IMG/VR virus record: IMGVR_UViG_3300049793_000050
Coordinates: 1-52,541 of that record
Length of the DNA stretch: 52,541 bases
Origin: a virus
Reading direction: 5' to 3' (one strand)
The notes under the pieces were generated by a model. The model saw only the letters and a list, made by a program, of their open reading frames with translations, was not told the origin of the DNA and searched no databases. Below, in pieces: positions 49,714-52,541 of this stretch; within the stretch, counting starts at the first letter, position 1; the number at the start of each line of letters is the position of its first letter. The translations under genes and the position numbers were made by a program.

Positions 49714-49795
49714 ACAGCCGAAGCCAACTCCTGATCTAGAGACAGACGCCGATGCTTGGGCGAAAAGCGTCAAGGACTTGCTGGGGCAGCCATGA
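49625..49795 (+). CDS. Small protein, unknown
   Basis: A 56-residue protein (MTDDLKRQLGIGQSSMARRL) with a short HTH-like helix pair (LGIGQSSMARRLKDYADPFE) and a Pro/Asp-rich tail. GGAG precedes the ATG, and it overlaps the next gene by four bases. Confidence 0.52.
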   Translation: MTDDLKRQLGIGQSSMARRLKDYADPFEPEQPKPTPDLETDADAWAKSVKDLLGQP

Positions 49796-49992
49796 CGCAG
49801 ACCGAGCATGCCATCGGCAACCTGGCGGATATCTTCGCCAAGCATGGAAAGCTACCGTTCTCGACTTGCGTGCGCTCGCTAGAGTCACTGGTACGGCTGG
49901 CGATCGCCGATCATGTCGCCGCACCGATTCGGGCTGCGCAGGCTGACATGGATAAGGTAGATCAAATAAGAGTTAATAGCGCCTTGAAGTGA
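49792..49992 (+). CDS. Last gene of early-right operon, small protein
   Basis: A 66-residue protein (MTQTEHAIGNLADIFAKHGK) with helical pattern, overlapping the previous gene by four bases. Its stop codon marks the start of the structured non-coding region. Function unknown. Confidence 0.52.
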   Translation: MTQTEHAIGNLADIFAKHGKLPFSTCVRSLESLVRLAIADHVAAPIRAAQADMDKVDQIRVNSALK

Positions 49993-50249
49993 GTTGATTC
50001 CTGCGCAACCTAGCGCGAGCCGTTCACAGGTTTAGTGGTGGGGCTACCGTTCGAATCGGTGGCTCGGCGGTGTAGGGATGGAATCAACTCTCTTGAGGGT
50101 GAAAGCCAGCGAACTAAACCAGTGCCGACGATACATCGGCGCCGCAGGTCTGCGGCAATACTGGCAATTACTCGCTGCCGCCACGTTATGCCCGATGCGC
50201 CCTGGCGCTATGGATTTGAACCGGGGCTAGTGGCTTCCCCCAACCTTTT
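49991..50249 (+). ncRNA. Highly structured non-coding region (candidate RNA)
   Basis: No gene is visible here, but pairing is dense. GAGTTGATTCC (49991-50001) is the exact reverse complement of GGAATCAACTC (50080-50090). Inside, CGAGCC (50016-50021) pairs with GGCTCG (50061-50066) around a T-arm-like ACCG-TTCGAAT-CGGT hairpin (50046-50060). GGTTTAGT (50029-50036) pairs with ACTAAACC (50113-50120) outside the first helix, which would make a pseudoknot. Two more hairpins follow at 50124-50140 and 50141-50156. Could be a late-region leader/antitermination RNA or a new small RNA; the identity is unknown. Confidence 0.55.
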
Positions 50250-50325
50250 GCCGATTTAGCTCATCTGGTAGAGCGCCGGTTTTGTAGTCCGGATGTGATG
50301 GGTTCGAGTCCTGTAGTCGGCACCA
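50250..50325 (+). tRNA. tRNA-Thr (anticodon TGT)
   Basis: A 76-base cloverleaf with encoded CCA: acceptor GCCGATT/AGTCGGC, D arm GCTC...GAGC, anticodon loop TTTGTAG giving TGT, T loop TTCGAGT. The anticodon stem has a T-T mismatch at its loop-proximal pair and the T stem uses wobble pairs, so it is somewhat degenerate, but all invariant positions are present. Reads ACA codons. Confidence 0.9.
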
Positions 50326-50364
50326 ATTCAAGTGTCTCCCTCCGTCCCGCAAGGATGGATCTTT

Positions 50365-50387
50365 GCCCGCCCTGCGCGGGCTTTTTT
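50365..50387. terminator. Terminator downstream of tRNA-Thr
   Basis: GCCCGC pairs with GCGGGC across CCTGC, followed by six T on the + strand. It lies at the convergent end of the leftward cassette (its last stop is at 50386-50388). Confidence 0.82.
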
Positions 50388-50571
50388 ATTGATGGAGCCG
50401 TTGGAACGCGGCAAACACGGCGTCCGACATGCTGACCGTACCAGACTCGAAATACTGCCACTGGCGCAGGGATAGCCCGACCAGTTGCGCGGCGGCAGAT
50501 TGGGATAGTGCGCCACGCGCCGCGATGATTTGCGCGGGCGTGACGTTCGATTGGCGTTTTTTGTTAGCCAT
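50386..50571 (-). CDS. Small XRE-type HTH protein, probable cassette regulator
   Basis: A 61-residue protein with VTPAQIIAARGALSQSAAAQ and LVGLSLRQWQYFESGTVSMS, a single HTH of the XRE type with recognition helix around LSLRQWQYFES. It is the last gene of a leftward cassette whose promoter spacer is a perfect palindrome, so autorepression is a natural guess. Confidence 0.72.
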   Translation of the reverse strand: MANKKRQSNVTPAQIIAARGALSQSAAAQLVGLSLRQWQYFESGTVSMSDAVFAAFQRLHQ

Positions 50572-50573
50572 GA

Positions 50574-50849
50574 TTAATACGCTGCCAACTCGTCGTAGTT
50601 TGCCATGTACCGTTTTCCGTCTGCATCAATGATCTGATGGCTGTAGTCACCGAGCGCGCGTGAAGCCTTGCAAGCTGCAACCTCAGTCTTGTGCGTGGAA
50701 TATCCCTTGCCGCCGTAGTAAGCGGCGCAAACCACTGCATATTTACAGTCTTTGCCGAACTTGATTTCGCGATCGCAAGAATCGCTTGCAAGATCATGGA
50801 TGCTGCCAGTGTTGCTCATTTTTGCAGGGATTGTGTAAGTTGTTGTCAT
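50574..50849 (-). CDS. Leftward cassette protein 2, unknown
   Basis: A 91-residue protein (MTTTYTIPAKMSNTGSIHDL) with several cysteines (SCDREIKFGKDCKYAVVCAA, later ACKAS) and a beta-alpha pattern. GGAGATC precedes the start. It ends three bases before the HTH gene. No family recognised; product of a moron-like unit. Confidence 0.55.
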   Translation of the reverse strand: MTTTYTIPAKMSNTGSIHDLASDSCDREIKFGKDCKYAVVCAAYYGGKGYSTHKTEVAACKASRALGDYSHQIIDADGKRYMANYDELAAY

Positions 50850-50876
50850 GTTGATCTCCTGTTTGGTTGGTCGTTT

Positions 50877-51146
50877 TTATGCGTACTTCGCTTTTTCTGC
50901 GGCTTCGGCGCGGCGCATTGCTTCGTATTCGGCGCGGATCAGGTTAGCAAGTGGAGCGGCGCCAGACCACATTAATGTGTTTCCGCGAGTGCTGAGTCTG
51001 TCGCAAATTTGCGATCCTCCGGCATCACGAACGTACCCGCCAGCCAGAGGGGCAACGAATTCAGATTCGATAACATCGCCAGAAATACCACATTCGTATT
51101 TGATGGTGACGCGGTTCGCTGCGGTTGCTTTGATGACTGTTTTCAT
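50877..51146 (-). CDS. Leftward cassette protein 1, unknown
   Basis: An 89-residue protein (MKTVIKATAANRVTIKYECG) with a beta-rich first half and a helical charged C-terminus (EYEAMRRAEAAEKAKYA). GGAGAG precedes ATG 51146. First gene after the 51184-51212 promoter. No family recognised. Confidence 0.58.
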   Translation of the reverse strand: MKTVIKATAANRVTIKYECGISGDVIESEFVAPLAGGYVRDAGGSQICDRLSTRGNTLMWSGAAPLANLIRAEYEAMRRAEAAEKAKYA

Positions 51147-51183
51147 GATGCTCTCCGGTGTGGTTTGCGCTGCTGATGAATAC

Positions 51184-51212
51184 ATAATATACGCAATTAT
51201 TGCGTAGTGCAA
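51184..51212 (-). promoter_or_regulatory. Palindrome-controlled leftward promoter
   Basis: On the - strand, -35 TTGCAC (51212-51207), exactly 17 bases, -10 TATTAT (51189-51184). The whole spacer, 51190-51206, is the perfect palindrome TACGCAATTATTGCGTA (centre T 51198). A dimeric repressor bound there would shut the promoter completely. Confidence 0.88.
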
Positions 51213-51242
51213 GGACTATTTTAGTTATCTGAAAGGCGTGCC

Positions 51243-51302
51243 ATGTCCGCATTCGCGATGCTTATGATCTGGTTCGGCATGTTCTTCCCTGCATGGGTAT
51301 GA
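51243..51302 (+). CDS. Tiny membrane peptide
   Basis: A 19-residue frame MSAFAMLMIWFGMFFPAWV, almost entirely hydrophobic, with an AAAGG ribosome site and an ATGA overlap with the next gene. It may be a translated membrane peptide or a coupling leader. Compare the peptide at 51538-51615. Confidence 0.42.
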   Translation: MSAFAMLMIWFGMFFPAWV

Positions 51303-51478
51303 GCCGCACCTCAGACGCCGTGCGCGATTTGGCTGCAGCGATCGAGAACGTGGCGCCAGGCCATCACGCGCTGTATGTCCAGGCACTGGAAGCGGTCGCC
51401 AATGTTGCCCGAGCGGAGCTGGTGTCAGACCTTCAAATCGGCTTTTCGACGTCGGATGAGGTGGAGATTCGGCATTGA
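51299..51478 (+). CDS. Small helical protein, unknown
   Basis: A 59-residue helical protein (MSRTSDAVRDLAAAIENVAP). ATG 51299 overlaps the tiny peptide stop; ATG 51293 two codons earlier is possible. A terminator follows after 22 bases. No family recognised. Confidence 0.5.
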   Translation: MSRTSDAVRDLAAAIENVAPGHHALYVQALEAVANVARAELVSDLQIGFSTSDEVEIRH

Positions 51479-51500
51479 TGGGTAGTACAGATTGATTCAG

Positions 51501-51527
51501 GCCCGCCATGTGCGGGCTTCTTTATTT
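51501..51527 (+). terminator. Weak intrinsic terminator before terminase-proximal genes
   Basis: GCCCGC pairs with GCGGGC across CATGT, followed by TTCTTTATTT. The interrupted T tract suggests partial termination. Confidence 0.65.
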
Positions 51528-51537
51528 AGGGTTGCCA

Positions 51538-51615
51538 TGATGCTGGTCACAATGCTGATGATCATCTACGGCAGAACACCGCAGCCAGTGTCGCGCAATT
51601 GGCCGTACAAGTAGC
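51538..51615 (+). CDS. Tiny hydrophobic peptide before HNH gene
   Basis: A 25-residue frame MMLVTMLMIIYGRTPQPVSR that ends one base before the HNH ATG. The hydrophobic start resembles the peptide at 51243-51302. Possibly a translated leader. Confidence 0.35.
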
Positions 51616-51616
51616 C

Positions 51617-51949
51617 ATGAGCAAGCAAGCACCAAGGCTGCATACCCTTAAGCCTCGCCTCCAGGCGGCGAACACCAACCGCCTGACCGTGATGGCACCC
51701 AATCCAACGTCGACGCCGCGCTTACGTGGGCGCGCTGCCGTCGACAGGCGCGCACGTTGGCTAAGTCTGCATCCTCTCTGCGTTGAGTGCGAGAAGGTGG
51801 GCAGGGCGACCGCTGCTGACGTGGTTGACCACGCCATCCCATTGTGGGAGGGCGGCAAGGACGACGAATCGAACTTCCAAAGCCTGTGCCAGACGCCTTG
51901 CCATGACGCAAAGACTTCCGCAGAGGCAACGCGCAGGGCTCGCGGGTAA
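51617..51949 (+). CDS. HNH endonuclease of the packaging region
   Basis: A 110-residue HNH nuclease: HPLCVECEKVGRATAADVVD, then HAIPLWEGGKDDESNFQSLC and TPCHDAKT. The N-terminal 50 residues are basic and may bind DNA. In HK97-like cos phages an HNH protein adjacent to the terminase is needed for cos cutting and head packaging, and this gene's position matches that role. Confidence 0.9.
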   Translation: MSKQAPRLHTLKPRLQAANTNRLTVMAPNPTSTPRLRGRAAVDRRARWLSLHPLCVECEKVGRATAADVVDHAIPLWEGGKDDESNFQSLCQTPCHDAKTSAEATRRARG

Positions 51950-51967
51950 CAACCACAAAGGAATAGC

Positions 51968-52501
51968 ATGACATGTATCGTTGGCCTAGTTCACGATGGC
52001 AAGGTATTGATCGGCGGTGATAGTGCTGGCGTGAGTGGCTACGATCTCAGGGTAAGGGCAGACCTAAAGGTATGGTCAAAGGATGGCTGGGCTTTTGGCT
52101 TCACATCAAGCTTCCGCATGGGGCAACTGCTTCGTTATTCATTAGCCATTCCGCAGCGCCATCCAGATACCGACCTGATGCAGTTCATGGTGACATCATT
52201 TGTCGATGCTGTGCGCTCCTGCCTCAAGCTAGGTGGTTACGCCAGCCTGAAGGATAGCGTTGAGGAAGGCGGGACATTCCTCATTGGGCATGCTGGCCGG
52301 CTATTCAGTATCGAATCAGACTATCAAGTGAGCGAAGAGTCAAACGGCTTCAGTGCCTGCGGGTGTGGTCATGCATACGCTTGCGGCTCGATGTACTCCA
52401 ACTCACATATGGAGCCAGAAGCAAGAGTGCAGCAGGCTCTCGATGCTGCCGAGGCCATGTGTGCAGGGGTTCGCGGGCCGTTCTCTGTCGTCAGTGCATG
52501 A
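51968..52501 (+). CDS. Proteasome-fold Ntn hydrolase
   Basis: A 177-residue protein of the proteasome beta/HslV-like Ntn hydrolase superfamily. After removal of Met1, Thr is residue 1, Asp falls at 17 (IGGDSAG) and Lys at 33 (ADLKVWS), exactly the catalytic spacing of proteasome beta subunits. Later family-like strands are GGTFLIGHAGRLFSIESD and SACGCGHAYACGSMYSN near the expected Ser/Gly loop. Close relatives occur in other phages next to terminase genes. The substrate is unknown; a capsid- or terminase-related protease, or a subverted host function, are options. Confidence 0.85.
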   Translation: MTCIVGLVHDGKVLIGGDSAGVSGYDLRVRADLKVWSKDGWAFGFTSSFRMGQLLRYSLAIPQRHPDTDLMQFMVTSFVDAVRSCLKLGGYASLKDSVEEGGTFLIGHAGRLFSIESDYQVSEESNGFSACGCGHAYACGSMYSNSHMEPEARVQQALDAAEAMCAGVRGPFSVVSA

Positions 52502-52510
52502 CGGGGGCAG

Positions 52511-52526
52511 GTTGCATCTCTGCAAC
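52511..52526. other. Hairpin at the right end, presumed cos-proximal
   Basis: GTTGCA pairs perfectly with TGCAAC across TCTC, 15 bases from the window end. It lies between the proteasome-fold gene and the small terminase (which starts 60 bases into the window if the ends join). This is where cos should be, so the hairpin may be a terminase-binding or terminator element. There is no T tract. Confidence 0.45.
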
Positions 52527-52541
52527 TTAGTTGCCGGAAAC

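Noticed and set aside
50010-50070. Possible second tRNA with T-arm ACCG-TTCGAAT-CGGT and CGAGCC/GGCTCG acceptor-like stem
   Set aside because: No anticodon arm or CCA can be placed and the distances do not allow a cloverleaf, so it was kept only as part of the structured RNA region.
50190-50245. Leftward tRNA-like GGTTCAAATCC segment
   Set aside because: The surrounding bases give only a two-base T stem and no acceptor pairing.
1-52541. Retron, diversity-generating retroelement, CRISPR array or insertion sequence
   Set aside because: No reverse transcriptase, template/variable repeat pair, direct-repeat array or transposase was seen anywhere in the window.

Overview
This window reads as the complete genome of a temperate, long-tailed (siphovirus-type) phage with an HK97-like head. 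It opens on the terminase genes and closes on the HNH nuclease and proteasome-fold genes that would sit just upstream of the terminase, so the two ends look like the packaging (cos) junction of a circular genome. A 3' tRNA-Arg(TCT) fragment lies next to the integrase in the middle of the window. An integrated prophage would be broken at that point, so this is the excised or virion form. Fairly GC-rich codon use, the tail genes and the NinG / DnaC-like / DUF1376 early set suggest a proteobacterial host, most likely a betaproteobacterium (Burkholderiales). The host assignment is inference.

Layout. 60-10217, + strand: packaging, portal, protease, capsid, head-associated proteins and connectors. 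10294-24649: tail tube, frameshifted tail chaperone, 1195-residue tape measure, DUF2460 / DUF2163 / NlpC tail-tip genes, a heavily remodelled J-like hub protein and a tail fibre. 24649-27368: accessory tail proteins and lysis (holins, GH24 lysozyme, overlapping Rz/Rz1). 27378-29892, - strand: the attachment site, integrase, DUF4224 protein and two unusual GIY-YIG nucleases. 29938-39254, - strand: a long early-left operon with a YqaJ exonuclease, a putative annealing protein, a PAPS-reductase-like protein and many small genes. 39295-41376: immunity region with CI-like and YdaS/Cro-like regulators, a leftward promoter with paired operators, an Arc-like protein and a lipoprotein. 41519-49992, + strand: early-right operon with regulators, two DNA methyltransferases, NinG, HNH nucleases, a DUF1376 replication protein and a DnaC-like loader. 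49991-52541: a highly structured non-coding stretch, a tRNA-Thr(TGT), a leftward self-contained three-gene cassette, tiny membrane peptides, HNH nuclease, proteasome-fold protein and the presumed cos region.

Regulation that can be read directly. Two promoters with identical -35 boxes (TTGCTT), 17-base spacers and overlapping copies of a TAGCANNGCTA-type operator drive the left and right operons away from the repressor. The rightward promoter puts the Cro-like start codon almost exactly at the expected transcription start. A third promoter has its entire 17-base spacer occupied by a perfect palindrome and controls the leftward cassette at 51.1 kb.

Most unusual content. Two GIY-YIG nucleases flank attP. 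One carries the same N-terminal domain as the neighbouring integrase, and the other carries a DUF4224-like domain matching the neighbouring DUF4224 gene. The tail hub protein carries an inserted seven-repeat beta-propeller and a beta-helix that ends in an in-frame stop, splitting the gene. A phage-encoded Ntn hydrolase has the exact Thr1/Asp17/Lys33 spacing of proteasome beta subunits. The RNA-like region at 50 kb has a perfect 11-bp long-range pairing and a potential pseudoknot.
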